64,000 nucleotides of DNA from an uncultured Gemmiger sp. (lineage in GTDB: Bacteria; Bacillota; Clostridia; Oscillospirales; Ruminococcaceae), in contig CALXHT010000005.1 of assembly GCA_944388215.1 (NCBI GenBank), forward strand, positions 1 through 64,000, given 5' to 3'. This document shows positions 34,470-44,852 of this stretch, one piece after another. Below the pieces are notes generated by a model that was not told the origin of the DNA, made no database searches, and saw only the letters and a program-made list of their open reading frames with translations. Made by a program: the position numbers and the translations under genes. Positions within the stretch are counted from its first letter, which is position 1; each line of letters opens with the position of its first letter.

Positions 34470-34688
34470 ATGTCTATCGGAATCATCGCCGCAGGTCTCG
34501 CAGTTCTCACCGGTTTTGGTGCCGGTATCGGCATCGGCATCGCCACCGGCCACGCCAGCGACGCCATCGCCCGTCAGCCCGAAGCTTCCGGCAAGATCAA
34601 CAGCACCCTGCTGCTGGGCTGCGCCATGGCAGAAGGTACTGCCATCTTCGGTTTTATCACCGCGCTGATCATCATCTTCGTGGGTTAA
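34470..34688 (+). CDS. atpE: ATP synthase F0 subunit c (proton type)
   Basis: 72-residue hairpin of two transmembrane helices joined by the ARQPEA loop that contacts F1. The ion-binding Glu is in AMAEGTAIFGF. Compared with Na+ rings (Gln32, Glu65, Ser66), the positions here are Ile in GIGIGI, Glu, and Gly, so the Na+ ligands are missing and H+ coupling is expected. A perfect AGGAGG lies 10 bases upstream. Confidence 0.95.
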   Translation: MSIGIIAAGLAVLTGFGAGIGIGIATGHASDAIARQPEASGKINSTLLLGCAMAEGTAIFGFITALIIIFVG

Positions 34689-34704
34689 AAGGAGGTGTGC
34701 CCAA

Positions 34705-35193
34705 ATGCTGGATTTCCAGCCGTGGACGATCTTTTTTACCATCGTCAACCTGTTGATTTTGTATTTCTTTTTCCGCAAATTCCTGTTTGGGCGCATCAAT
34801 GCCGTGCTGGAGCAGCGTGAACAGCTGATCCGCAGCCAGGTGGAAGAGGCCGCGAAGAACAACGCCGAGGCCCAGAAGAGCAAACAGGAATATGAGACGA
34901 AACTGGCCGGTGCCCGGCAGGAAGCCGCCGAGCTGGTGGCGGACGCCAAGCGCCGTGCCGATGTGGCCTACGCCGATCGTCTGGCGCAGGCCGAAGCCGA
35001 CGCCAAGCAGACGGCGGCGGAAGCCGAGGCCCGCATTGCGGCCGAGCGCAGCGAGATGCTGCGTACGGCCCGCGGTGAGGTGGCCCATCTGGCCGTGATG
35101 GCCGCCACCGAGGTGGCCGGCAAGCGGCTGGATACCGACTCCGACCGTGCGCTGGCGGAGGAATTCTTGGCAAAGGTGGGTGAGCAGGCATGA
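34705..35193 (+). CDS. atpF: ATP synthase F0 subunit b
   Basis: 162-residue peripheral-stalk subunit: one N-terminal transmembrane helix ([13 protein letters not shown]) followed by a long charged Ala/Glu/Arg-rich helix that dimerises as a right-handed coiled coil. AAAGGAGG precedes the ATG. The stop overlaps the next gene's start by four bases. Confidence 0.94.
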   Translation: MLDFQPWTIFFTIVNLLILYFFFRKFLFGRINAVLEQREQLIRSQVEEAAKNNAEAQKSKQEYETKLAGARQEAAELVADAKRRADVAYADRLAQAEADAKQTAAEAEARIAAERSEMLRTARGEVAHLAVMAATEVAGKRLDTDSDRALAEEFLAKVGEQA

Positions 35194-37232
35194 GCGAAGC
35201 GACCGAGCGTTACGCTGCGGCCCTGTTCGGGGCTGCCCAGGGCGACGCGGGGGCCGTGCGCGCTGCCGCCGATGCCCTGATGGCGGATACCCAGCGCTGG
35301 AATGTGCTGCTGAGCGACGCCACCACCGACGCCGAGAAGAAAGAGCTGCTGGCCGGTGCGCCGCAGCTGGACGGTCAGGACGCCCTGAAAGCCTTCCTGC
35401 AGCTGCTGCTGGCGGAAGGCCATCTGAACGCCCTGCCGGAGATCCTGCCGGAATTTTCCCGCCTGGCGCTGAACGCCCAGGGCGGTATGGAATGTGTGAT
35501 GACCTGCGCCCGCCAGCCGGACCAGGCCACCCAGGAGGCCGTGCGCAAGGCGGCCTGCAAGCTGCGCGGTGCCGACAACGTGGTGCTGCAGATCAAGATC
35601 GATCCCAGCCTGCTGGGCGGTTTTGTGCTGGACATCGACGGCGTGACCTATGACCGCAGTGTCAAGGGCCGTCTGGACCGTCTGGCCCGCGGTATCGAGA
35701 GCACCAACAGCAGCGACGACACGCTGGATCAGCTGGCTGCCCAGATGAAGGAAGCCCTCTCCGGTTCTGCCGGCGATACCATGGCCACCGAGACCGGCCG
35801 CGTGCTGGAGATCGGCGACGGCATCGCCAACGTCAGCGGCCTGCGCCACGCCGTCTACGGCGAGCGCGTGGAGTTCGAGAACGGCACCGCCGGTCTGATC
35901 CTGGACCTGCGCCGCAAGCGCACCGGCGTGGTGCTGCTGGGCAGCGCCGAGGGCCTGACCGAGGGCAGCCTGGTGCGCCGCACCGGCCGTCCCGCCGACG
36001 TGCCGGTGGGCGAAGCCCTCATCGGCCGTACCGTCAACGCCCTGGGCCAGCCCATCGACGGCCTGGGCCCTGTCAACTGCACCGAGACCCGCCCCATCGA
36101 GCATGAGGCGTCCGGCGTAGTCAGCCGTGAACCGGTCACCCAGCCCATGCAGACCGGCATCCTGGCCATCGACGCCATGGTGCCCATCGGCCGCGGCCAG
36201 CGTGAACTGATCATCGGCGACCGCCAGACCGGCAAGACCTCCATCGCCACCGATGCCATTCTGAACCAGAAGGGTCAGAACATGATCTGCATCTACGTGG
36301 CCATCGGCCAGAAGGCTTCCACCGTCGCCCGCCTGCGGGAGACCCTGAAGAAGCACGGCGCCATGGAGTACAGCATCATCGTGTCGGCCCCCGCCGCCGA
36401 GGGTGCCTCCATGCAGTACATCGCCCCCTACGCGGGCGCTGCCATGGGCGAGTACTTCATGTCCAAGGGCAAGGACGTGCTCATCGTCTACGATGACCTT
36501 TCCAAGCACGCGGTGGCCTACCGTACGCTGTCCTTGCTGCTGCGCCGTTCCCCCGGCCGTGAAGCCTATCCCGGCGACGTTTTCTATCTGCATTCCCGTC
36601 TGCTGGAGCGCGCCTGCCGCCTGACCAAGGAGTACGGCGGCGGTTCCATGACGGCCCTGCCCATCGTCGAGACCCAGGCCGGCGACGTTTCGGCCTACAT
36701 TCCCACCAACGTCATTTCCATCACCGACGGCCAGATCTACCTGGAAAGCGGCCTGTTCTTCTCGGGCCAGCGCCCGGCCGTCAACGTGGGTCTGTCGGTG
36801 TCCCGTGTGGGCGGCGCCGCCCAGACCCGGGCCATCAAGAAGACCGCCGGTACCCTGCGTATCGACCTGGCCCGGTACCGTGAACTGGAAGTCTTCACCC
36901 AGTTCAGCTCCGACCTGGACGCCGAGACCCGCCAGGCCCTGGATCACGGCAAGCGGATGATGGCGCTGCTGCGCCAGCCCCTCTGCACGCCCATGACGGT
37001 GGCCCGTCAGGCGGTCATCCTGTACATCGCCACCAACGGCCTGCTGAACGACGTGCCGGTGGAGAAGTCCGCCGCCTTCGCCAAGGATTTTGCCGACCTG
37101 CTGGAGCGCGAGCAGGCTGACCTGATGAAGGAGATCAACGAGACCGGTGCTTTGTCCGGTACCGCCACCGAGCAGATCCGCACCACGCTGCAGAGCTACA
37201 AAGAGCAGGTGAGCGCCACATGGAAAGCATAA
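35190..37232 (+). CDS. atpHA: ATP synthase F1 delta-alpha fusion protein
   Basis: One uninterrupted 680-codon frame encodes both subunits. Residues 1 to about 168 are a full-length delta (OSCP) subunit, ending in the family's [14 protein letters not shown] and [10 protein letters not shown]. Then without stop, start or ribosome-binding site comes alpha, including its N-terminal helix ([13 protein letters not shown]), [11 protein letters not shown] at residue 203, the P-loop GDRQTGKT at 343-350 and the VGGAAQT region with the Arg-finger-containing segment SVSRVGG. The alpha part is about 510 residues, the normal length. Internal ATGs in the junction lack Shine-Dalgarno sites. Delta normally occurs once and alpha three times per F1, so the fusion poses a stoichiometry problem. 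Gamma starts 13 bases before its end. Confidence 0.9.
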   Translation: MSEATERYAAALFGAAQGDAGAVRAAADALMADTQRWNVLLSDATTDAEKKELLAGAPQLDGQDALKAFLQLLLAEGHLNALPEILPEFSRLALNAQGGMECVMTCARQPDQATQEAVRKAACKLRGADNVVLQIKIDPSLLGGFVLDIDGVTYDRSVKGRLDRLARGIESTNSSDDTLDQLAAQMKEALSGSAGDTMATETGRVLEIGDGIANVSGLRHAVYGERVEFENGTAGLILDLRRKRTGVVLLGSAEGLTEGSLVRRTGRPADVPVGEALIGRTVNALGQPIDGLGPVNCTETRPIEHEASGVVSREPVTQPMQTGILAIDAMVPIGRGQRELIIGDRQTGKTSIATDAILNQKGQNMICIYVAIGQKASTVARLRETLKKHGAMEYSIIVSAPAAEGASMQYIAPYAGAAMGEYFMSKGKDVLIVYDDLSKHAVAYRTLSLLLRRSPGREAYPGDVFYLHSRLLERACRLTKEYGGGSMTALPIVETQAGDVSAYIPTNVISITDGQIYLESGLFFSGQRPAVNVGLSVSRVGGAAQTRAIKKTAGTLRIDLARYRELEVFTQFSSDLDAETRQALDHGKRMMALLRQPLCTPMTVARQAVILYIATNGLLNDVPVEKSAAFAKDFADLLEREQADLMKEINETGALSGTATEQIRTTLQSYKEQVSATWKA

Positions 37233-38143
37233 AGGAGATCCGCACCCACATCGACAGCGTGCAGCAGACCCTCAAGATCACCAACGCCATGTATCTGATC
37301 TCCTCCTCCAAGCTGCGCAAGGCCCGCCGTCAGCTGACCGACGTGCAGCCCTACTTTGAGAAGATCACCCGTACCATTTCCGACATCCTGCACCGCACGG
37401 CCGGCGTGGACCATGTCTACTTCGACACCCGTTCGGACCATCCCCACAAGGTGGGCTACATCGTCATCACCGGCGACAAAGGCCTGGCGGGTGCCTACAA
37501 CCACAACGTGCTGCGCCTGGTGGAAGAGGAAATGGCCAAGGTGGAGAACCCCACGCTGTTTCTGATCGGCCAGTCCGGCCGCAACTACTTCCAGCACAAG
37601 GGTGTCAACATCGACGGCGAGTTCATGTACACCGCCCAGGACCCCACGGTCTACCGTGCCCGGGAGATCGGCGATACCTTCATCGAGCTGTTCCGCAAGG
37701 GACATCTGGATGAGGTGTACGTGGTCTACACCGAGATGGTCACCCCCATGCAGATGGAGCCCAAGATCGTCAAGCTGCTGCCCCTGGACCGCGACGCCTT
37801 CCCCTGGAAGCCCCGCCACAGCGCCGACGGCAGTGAGCGGCACGTGGTGACCTATGTGCCGTCCCCCGAGCATGTGCTCAACCACATCGTGCCCTCCTAC
37901 CTGAAAGGGTTGCTGTTCGGTACGCTGGTGGAGTCCTTCTGCTCCGAGCAGAACGCCCGCATGAACGCCATGGATACCGCCACCGACAACGCCCGGTCCC
38001 TGCTGAAGGAACTGTCGCTGCACTACAACCGTGCCCGCCAGTCCGCCATCACCCAGGAGATCACCGAGATCGTGGGCGGCGCGCAGCCGGGCGGCGATGA
38101 CTGGGAGGACGACGACTGGGCCGACGAGGAAGCCGACCTGTAA
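37220..38143 (+). CDS. atpG: ATP synthase F1 gamma subunit
   Basis: 307-residue central rotor shaft. The N-terminal helix motif [18 protein letters not shown] and the C-terminal helix with [14 protein letters not shown] and [14 protein letters not shown] are typical. The ATG overlaps the end of the delta-alpha gene by 13 bases, with AGGTG 8 bases upstream. The C-terminus carries an extra acidic tail ([13 protein letters not shown]), not usual for gamma. Confidence 0.93.
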   Translation: MESIKEIRTHIDSVQQTLKITNAMYLISSSKLRKARRQLTDVQPYFEKITRTISDILHRTAGVDHVYFDTRSDHPHKVGYIVITGDKGLAGAYNHNVLRLVEEEMAKVENPTLFLIGQSGRNYFQHKGVNIDGEFMYTAQDPTVYRAREIGDTFIELFRKGHLDEVYVVYTEMVTPMQMEPKIVKLLPLDRDAFPWKPRHSADGSERHVVTYVPSPEHVLNHIVPSYLKGLLFGTLVESFCSEQNARMNAMDTATDNARSLLKELSLHYNRARQSAITQEITEIVGGAQPGGDDWEDDDWADEEADL

Positions 38144-39585
<1,442 letters not shown>

Positions 39586-39586
<1 letters not shown>

Positions 39587-39993
39587 TGGGAAAGACCTTT
39601 CAGCTGGAAATCATCACGCCGGAGCGCCAGTTCTACACCGGCCCGGTGGAAAGCCTGGTGCTGCCCGCCCTGGACGGCGAATACGGTGTGCTGCCCGGCC
39701 ATGAGCCGGTGGTCACCGCGGTGGAGCCCGGAGAGGCCCGCTTCAAGGCGGACGGCGTGTGGCACAACGTCATCGTGACCCAGGGCTTTGCCGAGATCAC
39801 CTCGGAGTATGCCGTGGTGCTGGTCTCCACGGCGGAAAAGCCGGAGGAGATCGATGCGGCCCGTGCCGAACGCGCCAAGGAACGCGCCGAGGAGCGTCTG
39901 CGTCAGCACGGCAGCCAGCAGGAATATTTCCGCAGCAAGGCGGCCCTGGCCCGCGCCACGGCCCGTCTGCGCGCCACCTCCCACAGAGGCTGA
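39586..39993 (+). CDS. atpC: ATP synthase F1 epsilon subunit
   Basis: 135-residue subunit with the N-terminal beta-sandwich (EIITPERQFYTG, GEYGVLPGHEP) and C-terminal helical hairpin rich in Arg, Glu and Ala. It links gamma to the c-ring and can act as an inhibitor. It is the last gene of the operon, followed by a strong terminator. Confidence 0.95.
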
Positions 39994-40004
39994 TACAACA
40001 AAGC

Positions 40005-40042
40005 AAGCGTCCCCGGACCTTTTGGGTCCGGGGACGCTTTTT
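40005..40042 (+). terminator. Bidirectional terminator after the atp operon
   Basis: Perfect 15-bp stem (40005-40019 with 40025-40039), 5-base loop, T run. It also serves the minus-strand glycosyltransferase gene ending at 40049. Confidence 0.93.
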
Positions 40043-40048
40043 GTCGTT

Positions 40049-41092
40049 TCAGGCGGTGCGGCGCTGCGGGGCGGGACGGGCATTCCGCTGGGGCGCGGGC
40101 AGCGTGGCGTGGAACTGCTGCAATGCCTGGCCGATGCGGGGCAGACTGCGGGCTTCAGCCACCCGGCGCCCGGCGCCGGTCAGGTCGGGCAGCTGTTTTG
40201 TGAGGATGCCCCGCAGCTTTTCCTCCAGCCGGGCCAGGTCGCGGCCCTTCCATACGTTGACGCCGTCGGTGAGCCAGTCCTGGTAGACCGGGATGTCCCG
40301 CAGCAGGGTGGGGGTGCCGCAGGCCAGCGCCTCCAGCACCACAATGCCCTCGGTCTCCTCGTGGCTGCAGAACAGGAAGGCGTCGGCGCCGCAGTAGGCG
40401 TCCCGCAGCGCTTCCTGGGAGAGGAATCCCGGGAAGGAGACATTGTCCGGGGCGGCGGCCATGGCCTTGCGGATCTTCCGGGGCACCAGGGCCGGGTCGG
40501 TGTAGCCGAACCAGAAGAACCGCACATCCGGCATGCGGCGGGCAAGCTGGATAAAGTCCAGAATGCCCTTGCGCTCCATGAAATGCCCCACACTGATGAC
40601 CGCCCTGTCGGTATCCTTCAGGCCGTAGGCCTGCCGGAAGGCCAGACGCCGGGCAGGGTCGGGGGCGAAGAAGTCGGTGTCCACCCCGTTGGAGAGGGGC
40701 TGCACCGGCGGACGCAGCCCGTAGCCTCGCAGGATGGCGGCGGCGTAGGGGGTGGGGGTGAGGATCAGATCGGCCTGGTTGTAGCACAGACAGAGCCACC
40801 GTTTGAAGAGGGGGGCCAGCAGGTCGGACCCCACGAAGGAATGGCGGAAATCCGCCTCGGTGGAATGGCCGTACCAGATCACCGGGATGCCCTCCCGCCG
40901 GGCGCGGCGGGCTGCCCGGAAGGAGCAGGGCAGCACGGTGTTGATGTGGATCACGTCGGCCCGGGGCTGCCAGTCCTCCACCACCGACACCCCGGTGCGT
41001 TCCAGCGCCGCCCGCTGGTGGCGGGCCGCCTGGCCCACGCCGCTTTTGCCCACCAGGGCCAGCGAACCCGTATAGATATGAACACGAAACAT
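40049..41092 (-). CDS. GT4 glycosyltransferase, probable second glycolipid transferase
   Basis: 347-residue GT-B retaining enzyme. The N-terminal GKSGVGQAARHQRAAL resembles transferases that add a second hexose to monoglycosyl-diacylglycerol (LafB-like). The C-lobe has SNGVDTDFF, VGHFMERKG and the E-x7-E signature in EETEGIVVLEALACG. The ATG at 41092 has GGAGGTG 6 bases upstream; longer in-frame readings lack support. It follows the TVP38-like gene by 5 bases in a three-gene operon whose first gene resembles a diacylglycerol glucosyltransferase. A role in the glycolipid anchor of lipoteichoic acid is inferred. Confidence 0.8.
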   Translation of the reverse strand: MFRVHIYTGSLALVGKSGVGQAARHQRAALERTGVSVVEDWQPRADVIHINTVLPCSFRAARRARREGIPVIWYGHSTEADFRHSFVGSDLLAPLFKRWLCLCYNQADLILTPTPYAAAILRGYGLRPPVQPLSNGVDTDFFAPDPARRLAFRQAYGLKDTDRAVISVGHFMERKGILDFIQLARRMPDVRFFWFGYTDPALVPRKIRKAMAAAPDNVSFPGFLSQEALRDAYCGADAFLFCSHEETEGIVVLEALACGTPTLLRDIPVYQDWLTDGVNVWKGRDLARLEEKLRGILTKQLPDLTGAGRRVAEARSLPRIGQALQQFHATLPAPQRNARPAPQRRTA

Positions 41093-41097
41093 CTCTG

Positions 41098-41682
41098 TCA
41101 CCTCCAAAGACCCAGCACGTTCTGGGCGATCACGGTCAGCCCCAGGCTGTACATTGCGATGGCTGCCGGTTTGCACAGAAAGATGATGGCGGTGTAGAGC
41201 CGCCAGTCCATGCGGGTGGTCCCGGCGAGGAAGCAGAGGTAATCGTCGGGAGCCACCGGCAGAAAGATCAGCAGGGCGAACCACCGGGCAAACCGGTTGC
41301 CGGTGCCCATCCAGCGGTCGTATTTTTCGATGAGTTTGGGCGGAAAGAGGGATTCCAGCAGCGGCCGTCCGCAGGCCCGGGCGATGGCAAAGGCGGCCAG
41401 CGACCCCACGCAGATGCCGAGGTAGTTGTACCAGAATCCCTGCCAGCCGCCGAACAGGACGACCCCCGCCAGGCACCCCAACCCGCCGGGCAGGATGGGA
41501 ATGACCACCTGCACGGCCTGGAACGCCATGAAGACCACCGGCCCGGCCCAGCCGAACTGGCCGATGTAGGCGGTCAGCGCCTCCCGGGAGTCAAACAGGC
41601 CGGCCCGCCAGAAGGAATAGGCCAGCACACAGCAGAGCACCAGCCCCAGCACCGAGGCTGCGCGGTTGATGGTTTTTACCAT
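41098..41682 (-). CDS. TVP38/TMEM64 (VTT-domain) membrane protein
   Basis: 194-residue protein with about five hydrophobic segments. The VTT/SNARE-associated signature is seen in VVIPILPGGLGCLAGVVLFGG-type residues (quoted here as VVIPILPGG) and GICVGSLAAFAIARACGRP. This superfamily (DedA, TVP38, TMEM64) includes lipid scramblases and undecaprenyl- or phospholipid-flipping proteins. The ATG at 41682 lies 7 bases inside the upstream glycosyltransferase gene, and the next transferase begins 5 bases after its stop. It could flip the glycolipid made by the two enzymes, an inference from position. Confidence 0.82.
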   Translation of the reverse strand: MVKTINRAASVLGLVLCCVLAYSFWRAGLFDSREALTAYIGQFGWAGPVVFMAFQAVQVVIPILPGGLGCLAGVVLFGGWQGFWYNYLGICVGSLAAFAIARACGRPLLESLFPPKLIEKYDRWMGTGNRFARWFALLIFLPVAPDDYLCFLAGTTRMDWRLYTAIIFLCKPAAIAMYSLGLTVIAQNVLGLWR

Positions 41683-42848
41683 AGGATCACACTCCTTGTG
41701 CGGGCGGTGCGGGGCACCGCGGGTTTGTCCAGGATGGCGCGCCGGTAGAGGGCTTCCACCGAGGCACCGAAGGCCTGCCGGGTGTAGGGGGCAGCGGCCT
41801 GCCGGGCCTTCCGGCGCAAAGGTTCTGCTGCACCGCCCGTCGGCAGCGCGTTGACCAGGGCGGCCAGCTCGCCGGGGGTGTGGTAGATCCAGCCATCCTG
41901 CCCCGGCGTGATGAGGCTCCGCACACAGGGGTCGTCCCGGCAGAGCAGCGGCAGCCCGGCGGCCAGTGCCTCGATGTAGGTCAGCCCCTGGGCCTCGCTG
42001 GTGGAGGCACTCACAAAGGCGTCGGCCAGGGCATAGTAGCGGGGGACCTCGGCGGGGGCCACCATCCCGGCAAACCGCACCCGGTGGGCTACCCCCAGCG
42101 CTTCGGCCCGGGCTTCCAGGGCGGCGCGCTCGGGGCCGTCCCCCACAATGAGCAGCACGCCCCGGGCCATGCCGGGCAGGGCTTCCAGCAGTTCGGTGAT
42201 GTTTTTCTCCTTGGCCAGCCGCCCCAGGTAGAGCAGCACCGGCTCCTCCGCCGGCAGGTCCAGGGCCGCCCGCAGGGCCGGGTCGGGTGCCGCGGCAAAG
42301 CGGTCCAGGTCCAGGCCGGTGGGAATGACGGTCACCGGGCAGTGCACCCCGTAGCCGGTGAGCAGCCACTGGATTTTGGGGGTGGGCGCAATGACGGCGT
42401 CACAGGCATCGCAGATGCTGCGGGTGAACAGCTGGGCCAGGCAGCGGCCCATCCGGCGGCTGGGGGAAAAGTAGTGGGTATAGTCCTCGTAGACGGTGTG
42501 GTAGGTGTGGATCAGCGGAGCTCCGGCGGCTTTGGCCAGCTGCCGGGCGGGGGCAAAGGTGCTGAACTCGCACTGGGAATGCACCACGTCGGGCTGCCAG
42601 GCGGCCAGGGCGCGCAGTGCCCCGTGGAGGGCGGGCGTCCGCAGCCGGGCGCCGGGGTAGATGAGCCCCGCATCCAGGGAACCCAGATAGGTCACGCCGT
42701 CCTCGGTGTAGGTGCGGCCGCTGCCTGCCAGCGTCAGCACCCGAACCTCATGGCCCCGGGCCTGCAGTTCGGTGCGCAGCGCCACCGTGGAGGTTACCAC
42801 CCCGTTGACGGTGGGGGTCCAGGTATCGGTCGTCAGTAAGATTTTCAT
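41676..42848 (-). CDS. GT4 glycosyltransferase, probable 1,2-diacylglycerol 3-glucosyltransferase
   Basis: 390-residue GT-B enzyme. The N-terminus TTDTWTPTVNGVVTS is typical of diacylglycerol glycosyltransferases and PimB-like enzymes, as is HTYHTVYEDYTHYF. The C-lobe has VIPTGLDLDRF, LLYLGRLAKEKN and the acceptor signature SEAQGLTYIEALAAG with both Glu residues. It would transfer glucose from UDP-glucose to diacylglycerol at the membrane. AGGAGG precedes the ATG. It is the first gene of the operon with the TVP38-like protein and a second transferase. Confidence 0.83.
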   Translation of the reverse strand: MKILLTTDTWTPTVNGVVTSTVALRTELQARGHEVRVLTLAGSGRTYTEDGVTYLGSLDAGLIYPGARLRTPALHGALRALAAWQPDVVHSQCEFSTFAPARQLAKAAGAPLIHTYHTVYEDYTHYFSPSRRMGRCLAQLFTRSICDACDAVIAPTPKIQWLLTGYGVHCPVTVIPTGLDLDRFAAAPDPALRAALDLPAEEPVLLYLGRLAKEKNITELLEALPGMARGVLLIVGDGPERAALEARAEALGVAHRVRFAGMVAPAEVPRYYALADAFVSASTSEAQGLTYIEALAAGLPLLCRDDPCVRSLITPGQDGWIYHTPGELAALVNALPTGGAAEPLRRKARQAAAPYTRQAFGASVEALYRRAILDKPAVPRTARTRSVILW

Positions 42849-42935
42849 AGAGAAAAGCCTCCTTGGAGAAGAGGAATCATTGGTTCTTTGCTTATACTAA
42901 CGATCGAAGCAATTGTTTTTTTGCAACAATTTCCC

Positions 42936-42976
42936 AAAAAATCCCGGAAATTTCCAGCAGCGGAAATTTCCGGGAT
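42936..42976 (-). terminator. Terminator of the DUF1835/DUF3658 gene
   Basis: Perfect 15-bp stem (42941-42955 with 42962-42976), 6-base loop, then six Ts on the minus strand. Confidence 0.93.
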
Positions 42977-42991
42977 CTTGGCTTTTATGGA

Positions 42992-43939
42992 TCAGATGCT
43001 GACCTTGCGCAGCATCCTGTGATACAGCGGGCTGTCAGGCTCCGGAGTGCTCACCACCTGCAGCTTGCCGTCGGCAATCCAGCGCTCCACCCGCAGGGCC
43101 AGCCAGGCATCGCCGAAGCCCAGCTGAAAGCGCACCAGCGTCCGTCCGATAAGGATGGCTTCGCTGAAGGTTTCAGGCAGTTCGTCCAGCACCCGCCGCA
43201 GATAGGGGTCATACAGACTTTCGTCGGCGCTGACCAGCACACCGTTCAGCACCGCCCGCAGGGGGGCGTTTTCCGATTGCAGCATCCGCCACTGGGTGAC
43301 CAGGGCGGCGGCCTGACCGGCGGGCAAAACGCGGGCCTCCCGGGCCAGACGACCCCATTCACCGGGATGCAGTTCCCCCAGGTTGCGCAGCACAAGGCCG
43401 CCCTCCCCGTGGGGGGCCAGGGCAGGGAGCTCCACCACCCGCAGGTCGAGCTTTTCAAGGCCCAGGGGCTGCAGCTGCGCCAGCACCCAGCGCAACCCGC
43501 AGGCGGCGTCGGGGGTGTGATCCACCCAGAGACGCACCGGCTCCTGGGGCGCCCGGGTCAGAAGCGTGTCCAGCCGGCGGCGGGCGTTGGCCAGAATCTC
43601 GGCGGCGGTCTGCTGTCCCTCGGGATAGATGGAGAGCAGCCGCGTGAGGGTCTCTTCCCGCAGCGGCCCGATGCCCTCCTCGTCGATGGGCCCCACGCTC
43701 AGCGCCAGGGAAAGGGGCAGAATGTCCCGGGGATCTCCCTCCATAGGCAGGGCTTCCGCCCAGCGGCGCCGCTCCTTCTCTTCCGTTTCCCGCTGCAGCC
43801 GGGCTGTCTCTTCCGGGGGAATGGGCCGCCCCTTTTCATCGGTGGCGATGACGCCGACACAGCCGCCGATCTCCGAACCGCGGCACATCCCCACCTTCAT
43901 ACTCCCGGCGGCGCTGTCGCTGAACAACACTTCCAGCAT
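42992..43939 (-). CDS. DUF1835 and DUF3658 domain protein
   Basis: 315-residue cytoplasmic protein. The N-terminal LEVLFSDSAAGSMK matches the start of DUF1835 proteins, and the C-terminal part from about residue 235 (ESLYDPYLRRVLDELPE, then DAWLALRVERWIADGKLQV) matches DUF3658. Both domains commonly occur together in Firmicutes, with no known activity. GGGAGG precedes the ATG by 9 bases. It has its own extended -10 promoter and terminator. No neighbour hints at a role. Confidence 0.8.
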   Translation of the reverse strand: MLEVLFSDSAAGSMKVGMCRGSEIGGCVGVIATDEKGRPIPPEETARLQRETEEKERRRWAEALPMEGDPRDILPLSLALSVGPIDEEGIGPLREETLTRLLSIYPEGQQTAAEILANARRRLDTLLTRAPQEPVRLWVDHTPDAACGLRWVLAQLQPLGLEKLDLRVVELPALAPHGEGGLVLRNLGELHPGEWGRLAREARVLPAGQAAALVTQWRMLQSENAPLRAVLNGVLVSADESLYDPYLRRVLDELPETFSEAILIGRTLVRFQLGFGDAWLALRVERWIADGKLQVVSTPEPDSPLYHRMLRKVSI

Positions 43940-43968
43940 GGGAAATCCCTCCCTTGTGTTTTTTCTTC

Positions 43969-43977
43969 ATTATAGCA
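43969..43977 (-). promoter_or_regulatory. Extended -10 promoter for the DUF1835 gene
   Basis: Minus strand: TGC directly followed by TATAAT, about 30 bases before the ATG. The -35 is weak. Confidence 0.65.
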
Positions 43978-44019
43978 TACAATTTAAAGGAACGCACTGC
44001 CGAATTCTTCTCTGCCCGG

Positions 44020-44070
44020 TTGCGGAAACGCCGCCCGCTGTGGTATCATACGGCCATGTGATAACATCAC
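44020..44070 (+). promoter_or_regulatory. Promoter of ccdA with downstream palindrome
   Basis: TTGCGG, 18-base spacer, TATCAT at 44044-44049. At 44058-44070 GTGAT and ATCAC form a perfect palindrome around AAC, placed near the expected transcription start, a possible operator. Confidence 0.45.
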
Positions 44071-44179
44071 GGAAGAATTTCCGGCGCGGTTGTATACTGT
44101 CTGTGATCCTGAAATTCACCCTTTGCGTAACCGCTGAAAAATGGCCGTGCTCCGGCACGTCCGGGAAAGGTTGTGACCC

Positions 44180-44842
44180 ATGCAATATGTGATCTCATTC
44201 CTGGAGGGCATCATCACCTTTGTGTCGCCCTGTCTGTTGCCCATGCTGCCCGTCTACCTCTCCTACTTTGCGGGCGGCGGGGAACACTCCACCCGCAAGA
44301 CTCTCACCGGTGCCGCCGGCTTTGTCACCGGCTTTACGGTGGTGTTCGTGCTGCTGGGCGCACTGGCCGGCACGCTGGGCAGCTTCCTGCAGCACCATCA
44401 GACGGCGGTCAACATCATCTCCGGCCTCGTCGTCATCTTCTTTGGCCTCAACTTCCTGGGGGTCATCCGGCTGACCCTCTTCAAGGGCAGCAGTCACGCC
44501 GTCCGGGCCGACAACATGAACTTCTTCTCGGCGATGCTGTTCGGCGTCATCTTCTCGGTGGGCTGGACGCCCTGCGTGGGTGCTTTCCTGGGCTCGGCGC
44601 TGGCGCTGGCCTCCCAGCAGGGCCATGTGCTGGAAGGCATGCTGCTGCTTTTCATCTACTCCCTGGGCCTGGGCGTGCCCTTCGTGCTCAGCGCCGTGCT
44701 CATCGACCGTCTGAAGACGGCCTTTGACTGGATCAAACGCCACTATGCCATCATCAACGGGGTCAGCGGCGGTTTTCTCATCCTGGTGGGTGTGCTGATG
44801 GCCACCGGCCTGATGGGCCGTTTCCTGAACCTGCTCAGCTAA
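44180..44842 (+). CDS. ccdA: CcdA-type transmembrane thiol electron carrier
   Basis: 220-residue six-helix protein of the CcdA/DsbD-beta family. It carries reducing electrons from cytoplasmic thioredoxin across the membrane through Cys18 (SPCLLPMLP) and Cys132 (WTPCVGA), both in the conserved Pro-rich contexts. AAAGG lies upstream of the ATG. The partner thioredoxin-like gene starts 10 bases after its stop, so the two form a redox relay for extracytoplasmic disulfides. Confidence 0.93.
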   Translation: MQYVISFLEGIITFVSPCLLPMLPVYLSYFAGGGEHSTRKTLTGAAGFVTGFTVVFVLLGALAGTLGSFLQHHQTAVNIISGLVVIFFGLNFLGVIRLTLFKGSSHAVRADNMNFFSAMLFGVIFSVGWTPCVGAFLGSALALASQQGHVLEGMLLLFIYSLGLGVPFVLSAVLIDRLKTAFDWIKRHYAIINGVSGGFLILVGVLMATGLMGRFLNLLS

Positions 44843-44852
44843 GGAGGACCTT

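Noticed and set aside
34470-34688. Na+-translocating ATP synthase
   Set aside because: The Gln and Ser ligands of Na+ c-rings are Ile and Gly here.
35700-35800. Internal start for a separate alpha subunit in the delta-alpha gene
   Set aside because: ATG codons near residues 186 and 198 have no Shine-Dalgarno site at proper spacing, and the first would remove most of alpha's N-terminal helix. Kept only as a possibility to test.
41092-41476. Longer N-terminus for the second glycosyltransferase
   Set aside because: The extra residues are the shadow of the TVP38-like gene, and a strong GGAGGTG site marks the ATG at 41092.
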